From Anoplolepis gracilipes (taxonomy: Eukaryota > Arthropoda > Insecta > Hymenoptera > Formicidae): a stretch of DNA of 64,000 nucleotides. Both the position numbers and the translations under genes were made by a program. Under the pieces are notes generated by a model, which was not told where the DNA came from, made no database searches, and saw only the letters and a program-made list of their open reading frames with translations. Below are positions 51,701 to 63,609 of the stretch, piece by piece; position 1 is the stretch's first letter, and each line of letters starts with the position of its first letter. The stretch spans positions 21,119,001 through 21,183,000 of the forward strand of contig NC_132971.1 in the NCBI RefSeq assembly GCF_047496725.1. Reading direction: 5' to 3'.

Positions 51701-52408
51701 ACACATTTGAATATATGTATATGTGAACCAGTGAACTCATATCTCATTTCAATCAGGTACGGAAAATCCATGTGATTCTCACAGACAAAAAAAAAGGATA
51801 CAATAGAAAAATTAATATGCAGAAAGATAGTAATTTACATGTAGAGATCTCTTTTTTTTTTTTTTCTTTTTTTCTTCCTCCATCGCATCTCCCTTCTCAT
51901 AGATAATCCGCACCGTGATACAACAGCGAAGCGGTAAGCGAGTGCATTTTGAACAATAGGGTGTAGAGAGGCGACTGTGCGAACCGCGTGTGGAATCGTG
52001 GAGAGAAAAACCTACCGTGAATTCGCCGGTGACAGCGTCAAATCCGACGTGCACGGTGTGCTCGAAGTTCGTGGGGTAACTAATATTCGGTTTGTCCTTG
52101 TTCTCCTTCACCTTTATTTTGCCCTTTAACGTCTTCTTCTTGCGTTCATCAGAATCCGGCTCCTTAGGCAGCGGACGCATGTCCACCGGTAAATTAGGCG
52201 CTGATTCCCCCCTGAAAAATGTAAATAATATTAACGGATCTCAATCACAAATTAATACTTATCCAACTATCTCTAGTCTTTTGCTATTAATCTTGTAATT
52301 ATAGTTTAGATTTTATTTTACCAAAACTTAAAAATTCTTAATTCATTATTGCCGATTAATTTTTATATATCTTATAAGCATTATAATATATATAAAAACT
52401 TGAATGTT

Positions 52409-52455
<47 letters not shown>

Positions 52456-53035
52456 ATATTAAATATATTGGAAACAATGTTGGGATTACTAGATATCTTT
52501 TATGATGGTCTCCCACAGAAGAAAGTCAGCAAGAGATATTATTTTTAGCAACCTCTAGCTTAATACCTCTCTATTTTTGGAGAATGTAGACTTTTTATAC
52601 ATATTGCATAAAAGACATGAAAGTTATGAGGAAATTTATAATTCTGAGAATTACATGTGCATTATATAAATTGTTTTTTTTTTTTTTTTTTTTAATTATC
52701 TATAAATTCTTAGAATATTTATAAATGTTGTAAAACAAATTGCAATTTTACACTATATTATAAATTACTGATTAAATGATATACTGATTAAATGATTGTT
52801 ATCTGGATGATCTTTCTTTTGATGCAAAAAATGTCTAAATTTTATACATAAACATATGCGTAAAGATCAAGACAAGACCAAGTAGTATCTCGCAGTATCC
52901 AATGACCTCTCGACAAATTAATCATCAATACAAATTTAAACTAGATGAATAATAATATGAACAATAATGCAAAGTATACCTGTTTGATGTCAATCGAACA
53001 GGGGGTGCCGGGGGTTTGTCTTCCTCATCTGACAT
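48777..53035 (-). CDS. Pak: Group I p21-activated serine/threonine kinase (Pak)
   Basis: Rac/Cdc42 effector kinase controlling actin, adhesion and axon guidance. Coding exons from the 5' end: 52980-53035, 52016-52211, 50639-50807, 50412-50538, 50220-50337, 49829-50112, 49246-49741, 48956-49174, 48777-48860; phases agree and give 582 aa. Order of parts: N-terminal PPAPPVR (Nck SH3 type site); CRIB/autoinhibitory region from I62 (ISYP, then HVGFD) to about 135; Ser-rich linker; a Pro-rich block, ARPERTKS, in the position of the PIX-binding segment; kinase domain from about 308. Kinase residues seen: GQGASG loop, catalytic-pocket K337, HRD D427, DFG D445, activation-loop T461 in RTTMVGTPYW, APE at 470-472. 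It ends PLIMAAKEAAKGH. The CRIB plus PIX region separates it from group II (mbt/Pak4). Confidence 0.97.
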
Positions 53036-55481
53036 GTTGTATCCGCTTCTGTTCCTTTGTTGCCAGTCTATCCTCCGTTGCTGCGTCTCTACGTTTTTAA
53101 TTGAACCCGCGTTCTGTCAACGCGTGCGTCTATATATACTTAAATAGATATACCGCACCTCTTGTTGTTCAACTTTCACTTTTAACGAAAATTTCCTCAG
53201 GAAGAAGAAAGCCTTGATCCTCGACGACGATGTTGCCACCAAGTTTCCAGACACGACGATCGTCCTCGATCGTCGAAAGGCACACCCGGTGGATTTACAG
53301 GTGTAGGTATCCTCTCTCTCTCTCTCTCTCACGGTGCTGCAACGACCCCCTTCATCACAAAAGACTCGATACCGGAACCTGAACGAAACTAATCACGATG
53401 ACCGGTGACGGCATCCAGACCTGGAAGCTTCCTCGTGGGTGTCCCTTGGCTCGAGAAGGAGAGAGAAAGAGCGACGCCGCTTGGCTGGCCGCTGCTCTCC
53501 CTCAGATCAGGGTGGCCGCTGCTGCTAACTGTCGTCGGCGATGGCGTCCGGCGGTGACACGGGTCAATGTCGTGACGAGCACGGGGGACGCATTCGAGGA
53601 CGACGAGCAGGAGCAGAAAGAGGGAAAAAAGAAAGAGGGAGAGAGAGAGAGAGAGAGAGAGCGTTTCTGAGGCGTGATTCACGCACGGGTGCCAGACACC
53701 CCGCCGTATCCACGGATCTTTCGCACGCCTCGCTCTCCCTCTCTCACTTTATCTATCTATCTCACTCGATCTGCGCCTCCCACTCTCGCTCCCTCCTGCG
53801 CGTGCGCCCTTTCCCTTTTTTTCCTTCCTGCCACTTTTCGTCCTGCACGCTCCCGACCCTCTCGACGTCGTCGCGAGTCGCGACGGCAACGGTGACTCTT
53901 ATCGCGTTCCTCTTCGCGCGCAGACAGGCACTCACTCCTCGCGCTTGCGAGTGAAGAGATGTAACTGCTCGACCAATCGGAGTAGAGGACAGTGGAGTGG
54001 AGGTATATATGGCGCCCAATCACGGATTTAGACAACAATACCGAACGAACAGCGCTCCCTCTCGATGCTAAACATTAGACAAGTATATCCTCTCCGCGAG
54101 ATATGGAACGAGAGGACCTGTAAACAGCACCTTGTTTGGCATATATATATATATATATATATGTATACGTATATGTATGTAATCCGGCTCCGATGGCGCC
54201 ACTTTACGCGTTCGGGATTCTTCCTTTTACACGAGATTCCAATCTCTACGTATCATTTTTTTTTCCTTCCCTTTATTCCCTTTGTTCGATCACTATCCTG
54301 ACGTCGAATTTGGGGTTCTTTGCGTGTCATCAGGGGTTTGACAGTTCTCGGTCTCCACGTTGCGCGTACGTAACGTTCACGGAAACGCACACGGTATACC
54401 TATGCGCGATTAATCAACGCACAGGTGCATTCTCGTCGTCGTCGTCGTCGTCGTCATCGCGCGACCGTCGCTCTTTGCGAGGATGGAATTCCACGACGAT
54501 ACCGACGACGGAACGAAACCGTACCGGACACTCTTGTCTCGCGATCTCTCGCTCTCCGCGCACCCGGACAACAAAGTCCGCGATTCACCACCTCCGTCGT
54601 CGCCACCCGCCGTTAGCGCTCCTCACCCTCGCCCTCGCTCCTCGTGAGAGAATGCGAGACCTAAGACTCGAATCGCATGATCGAACCTCGCGATTCGCGA
54701 TGAAAACGTGAAACTTTCACGTGACAATATTATGTTTTATTGTACTTTTCTATGAAAATTAAAAATTAAAAAATCAAAGTTAATATAAATTTACAAAATT
54801 TTAATTTACAAAACTGGCTTGTAAATTGGACAATATATGCGCTAATGAAAATTGACAGGTATCAAATTTGTTTGATTAAATTTTTTTTATTTTGTATTGT
54901 GTAATTTTAATTTTAATTAAAATTAATTTTAATTTTTGTATATTTTAAATTTATATTCCCATCAAGGGTTACATTAATTATATAAAATTGGAAACAGATT
55001 TACAGTAAAAAAAGAAATGAAATTTTTCCGAAGAAAATATGTATAAAGGGAATTTGCAAGTTTCTCAGCCAATCAGATGACTCGCTTACTCGGTGAATTT
55101 GACAGTTGAAGCCATGCGATTCCGGCTTTACATCGCACTATGCAAGTGACACCAAAATTAGATAGGTTATGAGTATAACCGTAATATGGTCTGATTAACA
55201 TTGTATATATAATAATATTTAGTAACATATTAATGTAATTTTAAGCGTGAGTACGGCATAATAATGTATTATATAAAAATACACGAGCCAAAATTTTATC
55301 AACTTTAATATGTAGAAAAAAGGGTTGTTAACCTCTAAAGGGTCTCTCCCTTTTGGCGGATATTTTGTAAAATTATAAAGTAAATTATCTGAATTATCGA
55401 AATATTTTATTTCGAACAACGAGATTATTTTTATTAAGGGATCGTGACACAGATCATTAATGCTATTGTCATTCACAGATT
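53036..55481. other. Divergent intergenic region between Pak and Fntb
   Basis: Should contain the Pak 5' UTR and promoter (to the left) and the Fntb promoter (to the right). The part from 53.2 to 54.7 kb is GC/CpG-richer than average, with GA/CT microsatellites (about 53640-53660), an (AT)n run (about 54141-54162) and a TCG trinucleotide run near 54430-54456. Open frames here are simple-repeat artefacts. No exon boundaries assigned. Confidence 0.5.
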
Positions 55482-57234
55482 ATGTCGGACTCGGAATTAG
55501 GCCTACACACAGGTCGAAGTTATGAGGAAATATTAAAACAGCGCCAAGATGACGAGGGATATAAAACTGCAACCACAAATGAACAGGTAGGCAGGTCTCT
55601 GTGCACAGAAATATACAAAGTAAACACACGCATTAATTTCATCAAATATATTATTTTCTTGCATTATATGCGGCTTTGAATGCTCTAACTATATATTATT
55701 TTATTAATATTTCTTATCTCGTTATTTACTATTGTAATATTCTTTTAGGCTCGTGTCGAGGAGACAGTGTTAAAATTTTACCGATCATGCAAAGACACAG
55801 ATCCCATTTTACTTAGGCCGAAACATATTCAGTTTTTAAAGAAAGCAATCACTCATTTAAACGAAACTTATGAGGTATTTATTTGATATTTTCAGTACGA
55901 AACATTGTCTATAAACGTTATTCCCTGAGAGAAAATTTAAGATGTTTTTGTTTGTAATGACAAAGGATTTATCAAGTATTTATAACAATGGTAGTGCTTA
56001 GACTCCAGCAGACCATGGCTTTGTTTCTGGATATTGCATTCGCTTGCGATATTAGGAGAACGCTTGGAGGACGAGGAATATTCCAAGATAGCAGGCTTCC
56101 TAGCCAAATGTCAATCGCCGTCAGGCGGTTTCGGAGGTGGTCCAGGACAATATCCGCATTTAGCTTCTACGTATGCAGCGGTGAATGCGTTATGCACAAT
56201 CGGTACACAGGAAGCATACGATATGATAGATAGGTAAAGTATACTTTATTATATTTTTTGTAATTTTGTAATAATTTGCAAAACTTGTCATACGCATCTT
56301 GTACATAATATCGTTAAGATTGTTTGATAATTTTTTTAGGAAGAATTTGAAACGCTTTCTATCTTCCTTACGAGGAGAGGACGGTTCTTTCTGTATGCAC
56401 GAAAACGGCGAGGTAGACATACGGGGAGCGTACTGCGCCCTTGCCGCTGCTAAACTTACGAATGTATATACACCGGACATGTTTAAGGACACCGCCGAAT
56501 GGATAGCTAAATGTCAAACGTGGGAAGGAGGTTTTGGCGGTTGTCCGGGAATGGAGGCTCACGGCGGATATGCCTATTGCGCTCTGGCGGCACTTGTAAT
56601 GCTCGGAAAAACAGAGCTGTGCCATTTACCAGAGCTCTTGGTAAGATTTTTTTTTACAATCGCGATTTGATCTTTGTACACATCTTTATCAATTTTTTTT
56701 TTTTTTTTTTTTTTCAGAGATGGATAGTAAATAAACAAATGCGTCTGGAAGGTGGTTTCCAAGGACGTACGAACAAACTGGTGGACGGTTGCTATTCATT
56801 TTGGCAAGGTGGAACGTTCCCATTAATCTCTGCTATTTTATCAACGGGAAAGGCGTTCAATATTTCCGACCACTGGTTGTTCAACCAAGAGGCCTTACAA
56901 GAATATATATTAACTTGCTGTCAGAATCCGCATGGCGGTCTTTTAGACAAGCCGGGAAAGTACGTAATATTCCACATATTTAGGATCCATTATATATGAT
57001 TTTAATTACTCAATGTAATGAAATAATTTTTTTTTCCTTCTCAGAAATCGCGACATATATCATACATGTTATGTTCTTAGTGGATTGTCAATCGCGCAAA
57101 ACTCGCCGACAAAATCGATTATCGGAATGAGAACTGCAAATAAGGTGGAAGTAATCCATCCTGTTTTTAATGTAGAATATTCTGCTGCAAAAAAAGCGCA
57201 AGAATATTTCCCTACTCTACCAATACCCGATTGA
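55482..57234 (+). CDS. Fntb: Protein farnesyltransferase subunit beta
   Basis: Zinc-dependent catalytic subunit that, with the alpha subunit, attaches farnesyl to CaaX cysteines of Ras-type GTPases and lamins. Six exons: 55482-55586, 55749-55874, 55995-56233, 56340-56640, 56718-56959, 57045-57234; phases agree, 400 aa. Motifs: RPWLCFWILHSL, SPSGGFGGGPGQYPHLASTY, WEGGFGGCPGMEAHGGYAYC, RLEGGFQGR, and zinc ligands D280 and C282 (LVDGCYSFW) and H344 (IYHTCY). The prenyltransferase alpha-alpha repeats occupy most of the protein. The N-terminus is shorter than in mammals; ATG 55482 is the first in the exon with coding-like continuation, and an upstream 5' UTR exon is possible. Lies between divergent Pak and convergent Abi. 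Confidence 0.96.
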
Positions 57235-57492
57235 TTGAGTATTTTAGCTATTTACAAAAATATATTCATCATGTTTGTATGTTTTTCCTAAAAAGAAGAA
57301 AAAGGAAAAAAAATCCCAAAAAGGTGAAACACACTTGAACTGACCAATGTGTATTTAGAAAGTTATTTATATATGAACTTCCGCGCATAATTTTGTGATA
57401 AGGAAACATACAAAAGCCATGTTATTCTGATGCATATTGTTCAACATTAAAAATTAAAAAATTGCATTTTTTTCCTATTCTAATTTTATGTT

Positions 57493-57498
57493 AATAAA
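57493..57498 (+). terminator. Candidate polyadenylation signal of Fntb
   Basis: AATAAA about 260 nt after the TGA at 57232-57234, followed by a TTGTTTATTT stretch resembling a downstream U/GU-rich element. Confidence 0.55.
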
Positions 57499-58067
57499 GT
57501 CTATGAAGAAATTATACAGTTGTTTATTTACATTCCTTCTATGGGATGTTGCAATTCTCTCATCTGAAATTCCTGTTTTCTTTTAATAATCGCATGTAAT
57601 TATATTGCAAGTAATAAAACACATTCATAGAGGTAAAAGATCTATTGCAACATACAATCTCTTATACATAGGAATATACATACATATATATATATATATA
57701 CACATATATAATACGGAGAGATACATAATGGAATATTTAGAATAAAATATACCACCACTATATATAATTTAATACCTATTCTCACGAAGAAATACTTAAA
57801 ATGCAGAAAAATACATCTTTTTACGTTAATATAAAAATTTAATTTCTCGGTATTTGATTCGAAACTCTTGACTAAATTATTTTTGTCGCTAATCAAACAT
57901 CTTATCATTTCTTTTTTGTTCATTCTTACATATTAAGATAACGTTATGATGACCAATTATCACTTGGCATTTCGCACGACTATAGGCGCGGCAAGAATCG
58001 AGGACGTGAATAAAACGTAGAAATGACGTAAAATCTATAAAGGAAGTATGTGCTACTTTGGATTTTT

Positions 58068-58101
<34 letters not shown>

Positions 58102-58494
58102 CCGACTACTGCACGCATGCAGATTATTGATTGATGCATTTAAAGTGCTATACCACTTTTATAGAGCACTGATATTTAAATCATTTTAATTCTTTTTGTA
58201 CATTTGTCAATAAACTATAAAATAACGCGTATCAAAAATACCACAAAAATAATATTTTCAATGAGCTTGAAAATATTGTTTCTTGTATACTTATAAATGC
58301 AAATCAATAAAATGATTGATTTGTCAAAAGGAGAAGTGAGATGAGTAACTCTCGTTTACATTATCGCGATGTTGATGATTAATATAAATGCAATGAATAA
58401 CATGTACATGTATGATAAATGTTTAAAAATTGCAGTCTTCCGATAATTATTTTGATAATTAATTTCGATAATTATATCCAATTATTGCATGTAG
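57499..58494. other. Convergent spacer between Fntb and Abi
   Basis: AT-rich, probably mostly Abi 3' UTR. Contains a (CT)n run at about 58070-58098. No gene recognised. Confidence 0.55.
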
Positions 58495-60808
58495 TTATAC
58501 ACATGGTTCGACATAATTGCCTGGAAATAGTCCTGTAATTCCGTCCATAACACCTTCCCACCAACCGTCGTCGTTTTTCTTGAGCACGTAAATCACAGAA
58601 CTCTCTTGAAAACTTAGCTCATCTTCTTTATCCGCATAATAATCATAAATGGCCACAACTGCAATTACGATATTTTTTTATCACACACACACATATTACG
58701 TTACTTACATATATATTATTACATTTTATATTTATATATGTACCAGATGGAACGTGTGTGTCATTGTAACAAATAATTTTGTTTAACGATGAAAGAAAGA
58801 TGAAACGTTACCTTTCTCAATATAATTTTTTGGCACCCATCCGGGCAGATCTTCCTCATCCGGCACGATCGGCATTATAGCACCAGAAGACGGAGTCGGT
58901 CTCCCGAATTGTGGATGTTCGTCCTGTTCCGGTGGTGGAGGCGGCGGCAAGGGCGGACTATTCGCACCGCTGCTACGACTAATCTGATGTGATAATCGGT
59001 GTGGTAGAGTATGATGTCCAGTGTATTCCGTCATATCGCTGCCTAGTCCGACCAAGGGAGAGGGTGGAGCTGGTGCAAAAAAAATCACAATATATTTAGC
59101 AATGCATAATACATATTATACAGGGTGTCCCATTTTAAGTGTGCACCCCAAATAACTCATTTTTTATTTTAGAGAAAAATGTTTCAGACAAAAGTTGGAT
59201 GATTTCGAGGGGGCGTGTTCCTCAAATGACTATCCAAGGTCAAATTAATGGTACCATTTTATGGTCCCCTCAAAACTATCCAATTTTTGTCTGAAACATT
59301 TTTCTCTAAAATAAAAAATAAGAAAGTTATTTAAAATGCACATTTAAAATGGCACACCCTATATAATTCTATGATGATATATATTACGTAATATTATATA
59401 TGTAGGTCAATATTATCTATTACTTACGAGGCATACTATTATGCTGCTCCTGTACATAGCCCGCGGTAACACTAGGCGGTGCTGGCGGTGGCGTCTGCGG
59501 ATGACTCTGTAGAGGATGTACCGTTCCCACTTGTGGCACGGTATGTTGATTGATGGTATTAGTATGCGAGTTATGATTGGCGTTGTGGCTCGCGTGGGAC
59601 GTATTATGAGCATGTAATGGTAGAGTACTGTATCCTGGACCGCGATCTCGCCTGGGATGGCCGAGCGGATAGTTGGGCGCGTAGTGACTAGGAACTTGTG
59701 GTGGGGCTACCGCTGGTGGCGTCCTATATTCGCGCGATCCTTTACTCAACGTTCCTATACAAAGAATTTTAATATTATTTGCTGTACTCTTAATTCATAT
59801 GACACATACACTTAACACATTGATTGTAACAGGTAGAATGGTGTAACATTTAGAAGCCGAAAGAAAGAGACACACATGCGAGCAAAGAAGCAGTAAATAC
59901 CTTAGCGAAATTTTTAATTTTTTTTTATAACCGCAACTGAAAAAGTACACCTTTACAAGTTTGTGTAGCACTTGTTCAATTCCTAACACTTACGCAGGGT
60001 GTCCCAGAGCGTTTCTGGGACACCCTATACATACAGAATGTTTGACAATTTGTAGTGCATTATAGATTCTTATAAATGACAATCAAAACAAGTATATCTA
60101 GGTATATTCTATTTGTAACAAAACTGTAAAACTTGTATCAAACGTTCTGTACACATTATGTATATGTACATATATATATATATAACTCTTACCAGTCCTC
60201 ACTGTCTGAGGTGGTGTAGGTGGTTTAGTGGTAGGAGCAGGTCCTACCATAGCAGTACCTAAGCCTGAACCAGTAGAAGCAGCACCTAAACTTTGAACAC
60301 TGCCTTGACTACCACCTCTCTGCTTGCTCCGCGGTGTACCACAACTACGGACACCATGTCCAATATCATCCAAGATTGTATAATCAATACTCTTTCTGAC
60401 ATATTTAATCGGCTTTTCAGGATTCGCAGGAGCGATAATTTTGTACTGACGAGTCGTCATTTTGTTGGCTGTCAAGACGCCAATTTCTCTCCTAGCAACC
60501 TTCTCCTTGTGAATCATGACCGTCTGAGCAATATGATTCATCTGACTTTCCATTTCGGCAAGCTGAGACGTTTGCAAGTCCAACAGTTGCAGAAAATTGT
60601 AAGCCAGAGTATTTATCTGATACGCAACACTGGCTAAAGACTGAGTGGTGTAATTTTTAGTTTCCTCCAGTGCGATTCTCTTGTTTTCCGCTTGGAAGTA
60701 GTTCGCCTCGCAATATTCAGCCACCCTCTCCAAATTCGTATGGCTGTCGGCCAGATTGTTTCTTCCTTCAGGGATTTCATGTCGCAGAAGCGCTGCCAGT
60801 TCAGCCAT
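58495..60808 (-). CDS. Abi: Abl interactor (Abi), WAVE regulatory complex subunit
   Basis: Scaffold linking Abl kinase and the WAVE/SCAR complex to Arp2/3-driven actin assembly. Coding exons: 60193-60808, 59428-59754, 58812-59069, 58495-58658, all phase 1, 454 aa. N-terminal coiled-coil region with ALEETKNYTTQSLASVAYQI and the Abi homeodomain-homologous region with IHKEKVARREIG and YTILDDIGHGV; then a long His/Asn/Pro-rich disordered middle (exon 2, about residues 206-314); a poly-Pro run before the LPGWVPKNYIEK segment; and a C-terminal SH3 domain encoded wholly by the last exon (residues 401-454, with VAIYDYYADKEDELSF, GWWEGV, GLFPGNYVE). ATG at 60808 matches the conserved MAEL start. A probable acceptor at 60862-60863 suggests a non-coding first exon further upstream. 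Convergent with Fntb. Confidence 0.96.
59121..59360. mobile_element. Palindromic CAGGGTGTCC MITE in an Abi intron
   Basis: 240 bp with arms of about 115 bases: the left begins CAGGGTGTCCCATTTTAAGT and the right mirrors it, ending GGCACACCCT. TATA flanks both sides. Internal blocks (TTTCAGACAAAAGTTGGAT, AATGACTATCCAAGGTCAA, ATGGTACCATTTTATGG) match the element at 12343-13088, so they are one family. Lies in the Abi intron 59070-59427. Confidence 0.8.
59995..60026. mobile_element. Minimal hairpin made of two CAGGGTGTCCC tips
   Basis: AGGGTGTCCCAG and its exact reverse complement are separated by only seven bases. It looks like both termini of the 59121 MITE family with nearly all the interior deleted. 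In the Abi intron 59755-60192. Confidence 0.6.
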
Positions 60809-61666
60809 GACTTCGGAATCACTGCCAACTCCTGATGACACGCAATAGGAACCTGATCCTTCTTGCAAATCATATAAGAGAAATATATACATATGTATCA
60901 TGCAAAAAAAATTATACTATAAATAATTATTATTTTTAACGATAAAGCTTTAAACGATAAATAGAAATGATTATAAATTAAATGAATTAAAAAGACAAGC
61001 ATACACACACCTATATATATCTTTAAAATATTTTTATCGCTATAAACAATTATTCTACGTTTACAAAATTAAATTACTTCATTTTTTTTGAGGTGGATGC
61101 AAAAGGGGAAATAGGTCAATTCCTATAAATTAATATACTTGCCACTCTCTTCTCCACGAAGGGAGTTGAATCGAAATATTAGATTATGACAGGGGCGGCG
61201 TCTAAAGGGATACGGAAAACAAGATGGACACTGCTAGAGGTGATCAGAGGGATAGAGGAGAGTAATGGACAGTGTTTGCTGTCACGCGAATTAAGGTACG
61301 TACAAACGCGACCAACGATCTAGAGAGAGATAAAGAAATAGAAAATCAACTAACGGTACTCAGCCATATTGCAACTACCAGCTACTACACAGCTTCATTA
61401 ATTCATATATAATTACCGAAACTCTCGAAATTTATACATATAAAATATATGTATATAAAGTACAGAAGAGCAAAATGGCTACGACCTATCGTGCGAGCGA
61501 TACAATCGAATCGTTGCGATATACATACGCGATGTTCACGAGATGTTCGCGATACAATCGATATCATCAGATTTGATCCATTTTTAAATTCAAATTCATA
61601 TAAAAAAAAAAGTCAATTTTCAAGTAGTTGTAACTTTCTTAAAAATAATCGGAATAAGGCCCGGCT

Positions 61667-61781
61667 AACATTATTTTGGATCTAAGTGTTAAACATATGT
61701 CTATCTTTATTTTTTTTTTTTTTTCTAAATGAATAAAGACAGACGTGTATTTAAGTCTCGCTTAAAGCCAAAATAATGTTG
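61667..61781. repeat. 115-bp inverted repeat
   Basis: AACATTATTTTGG and the block around GTCTATCTTTATT recur inverted on the right side (CAGAC, then CCAAAATAATGTT), around a poly-T loop. Probably a short MITE; no family assigned. Confidence 0.55.
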
Positions 61782-61799
61782 ATGCAATCGGATCTAAGA

Positions 61800-62100
61800 T
61801 CAATAAAAAAGCGTTTCGAAGCTCAAAGTTTCTGCTTTTAGAATCTTTAAATGAATTTTAATTCTTTCTATTCGTTACAATTCGATGTCCATCGATTGAA
61901 TAAATTTTTCAAAAGTTTGTCCAAGAATATCGAATTAAAAGAAAATCCTTTTGAACAAACTTTGAGACAAACTTTTGAAAAATTTGTTCAATCGACGGAC
62001 GTCGCTTTTTTACAATGTAATTTTGTAACGAATAGAAAGAATTGAAATTCATTTAAAGATTCTAAAACTAGAAACTTCAAGCTTGAAGCTTTCTTATTGA
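61800..62100. repeat. 300-bp long hairpin
   Basis: Arms of about 150 bases: TCAATAAAAAAGCGTTTCG at the left and its diverged complement TTGAAGCTTTCTTATTGA at the right, with highly matching inner blocks (TTTAGAATCTTTAAATGAAT, ATTCTTTCTATTCGTTACA, AAATTTTTCAAAAGTTTGTC). Either a foldback MITE or a source of hairpin RNA if transcribed. Confidence 0.7.
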
Positions 62101-62733
62101 TATTTACATTTTGCATAATTAAAAAGTTACGAAAAATATTTGTCAGTAACTTTTGAAAAATATGGATATTAATGTAAAATCATTTTATTAATTTTGTAAT
62201 AAATGTTATAATAAATATTATATTAAATGTTATAATATAATTGTTTAAAATGTCCAATTATTCGCTTCCAAACATTTGTTAATTCTTTCATTTTTTATCA
62301 TGGAAGACTGTTTCCTAAGTTATATCAATAAGTTTCTGTACAAATCTTTAATTACGCAAAAATATAAAATGAAAAACGTTTTAAGTAAACGCCTTGTGAT
62401 ATTAAAAGAGCAGATCAATTCAAAAATGTGTGTGTGCAAAAAATAAAATTTAAATATATATTATTTCATTTAAAAAAAAAAGTGATAACTTTTTTATAAT
62501 TGAATAGTATATTTAATTTTCTTCTGAATAGATTTCTTTTAATTCGATAATATAATATATTTCTTGTTCCTTTTAATTTGGACATTTTTCAGTCAGCTAC
62601 GTCGTATCTAGAGACTATTTGTATGTCCATGACTATTGATTTAAAAAAAAGAGATTCCAAACTATTCTTCGCATCTATCAATTTAATATCTATGTTTATT
62701 TTTTATATATATTATTTTTAATTTATTATGGTC

Positions 62734-62765
<32 letters not shown>

Positions 62766-63192
62766 GGAAAAGGAGATGGTTCCGTTTTTTTAGCTTGAAC
62801 AAGACTCATGCGAGAATTCAGATTACGAGGCTGAATATATCGTAGCGACGTATCGATCGTCGTGTCGCGAGAATCGGCGAGAGGTTGTCATGCGAATTAC
62901 AAACGGTACGTATATGTGCCTGATGGTGCACATACGTATAATAATGTGGATACACAGCGATCTCGACCTGTTAGAACGCTGAACCTTTCTCGTGCGCGTG
63001 ATTCTTTTCGCGAGAGATGCGTGCATTTTTTGCGCATCGCTCTCCGTGATTATTCGCCAACCCGTCAACTGTCAATTTCGCGCGCTCACGTTCGTATCTG
63101 TCTCTGCCTGCGTCGCATCCAGTCCCATCAACACGTCACATATATACGCCGTAGACGAGACCGACCTAAAAATCGAAGCCGGTGCAATCTCG

Positions 63193-63430
63193 GTAAGTAC
63201 GATTCTTCCAAGGCCGAGGATATGCGTAATTGCATCTTGTCGTCGAAAAATCGTCGCGATCCCGAAAATCCATTTTATCTATAAATCGCGCACGAATTAT
63301 TATTATTTACATGACAGGTGAAATCTAATCTCGTCGTGGAAACTTAACTTTGATCCCGGCGATCAATTTTTCGCGTACTTACCTTGGGTACCTCCGATGA
63401 TCCTTAGCTGGAAGATTTCGATTTTTTCAG
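63193..63430 (+). other. Probable 5' UTR intron of the unidentified gene
   Basis: A strong donor (CTCG, then GTAAGT) at 63192/63193 and a strong acceptor (TTTTTTCAG) ending at 63430 frame a 238-nt intron upstream of the coding exon. A non-coding first exon would lie somewhere in roughly 62.9-63.19 kb. This is inferred from splice signals only. Confidence 0.4.
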
Positions 63431-63457
63431 ATGACAGAATGTCCTTCAAACGGCTGA
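63431..63457 (+). promoter_or_regulatory. Short upstream ORF in the leader of the unidentified gene
   Basis: The proposed second exon starts directly with ATG, reading M-T-E-C-P-S-N-G then TGA. If the leader is spliced as proposed, this 8-codon uORF would precede the main start at 63610 and could lower its translation. Confidence 0.35.
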
Positions 63458-63609
63458 GGCAGATAATTGTTTCGGGAAACGATTCGCGAAATAATTTTCA
63501 CGTGTGAGATACACGTTTGAAAGGGATTGCGACTACAAGGACCTGTGGTCTCGTTCGAATTTGGAGTCGTCGAGGCGTCTTGAAAATCTACGACTGAGTC
63601 GCCGCAAAG

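Larger units (their letters stand above)
60862..63192. other. Intergenic region upstream of Abi and of the unidentified gene
   Basis: Likely holds the divergent promoters and non-coding first exons of both genes. Contains two hairpins (listed separately) and a (TA)n run near 62746-62765. No protein-coding exon recognised. Confidence 0.5.

Noticed and set aside
54136..54711. 191-codon plus-strand open frame between Pak and Fntb
   Set aside because: Starts in an (AT)n run and spans a TCG repeat (poly-Ser); Arg/Ser/Thr-rich with no protein-like pattern. Treated as promoter-region sequence.
62862..63321. Arg/Cys-rich open frames upstream of the unidentified gene
   Set aside because: No recognisable domain; they overlap a proposed leader exon and intron with strong splice signals in a different arrangement.
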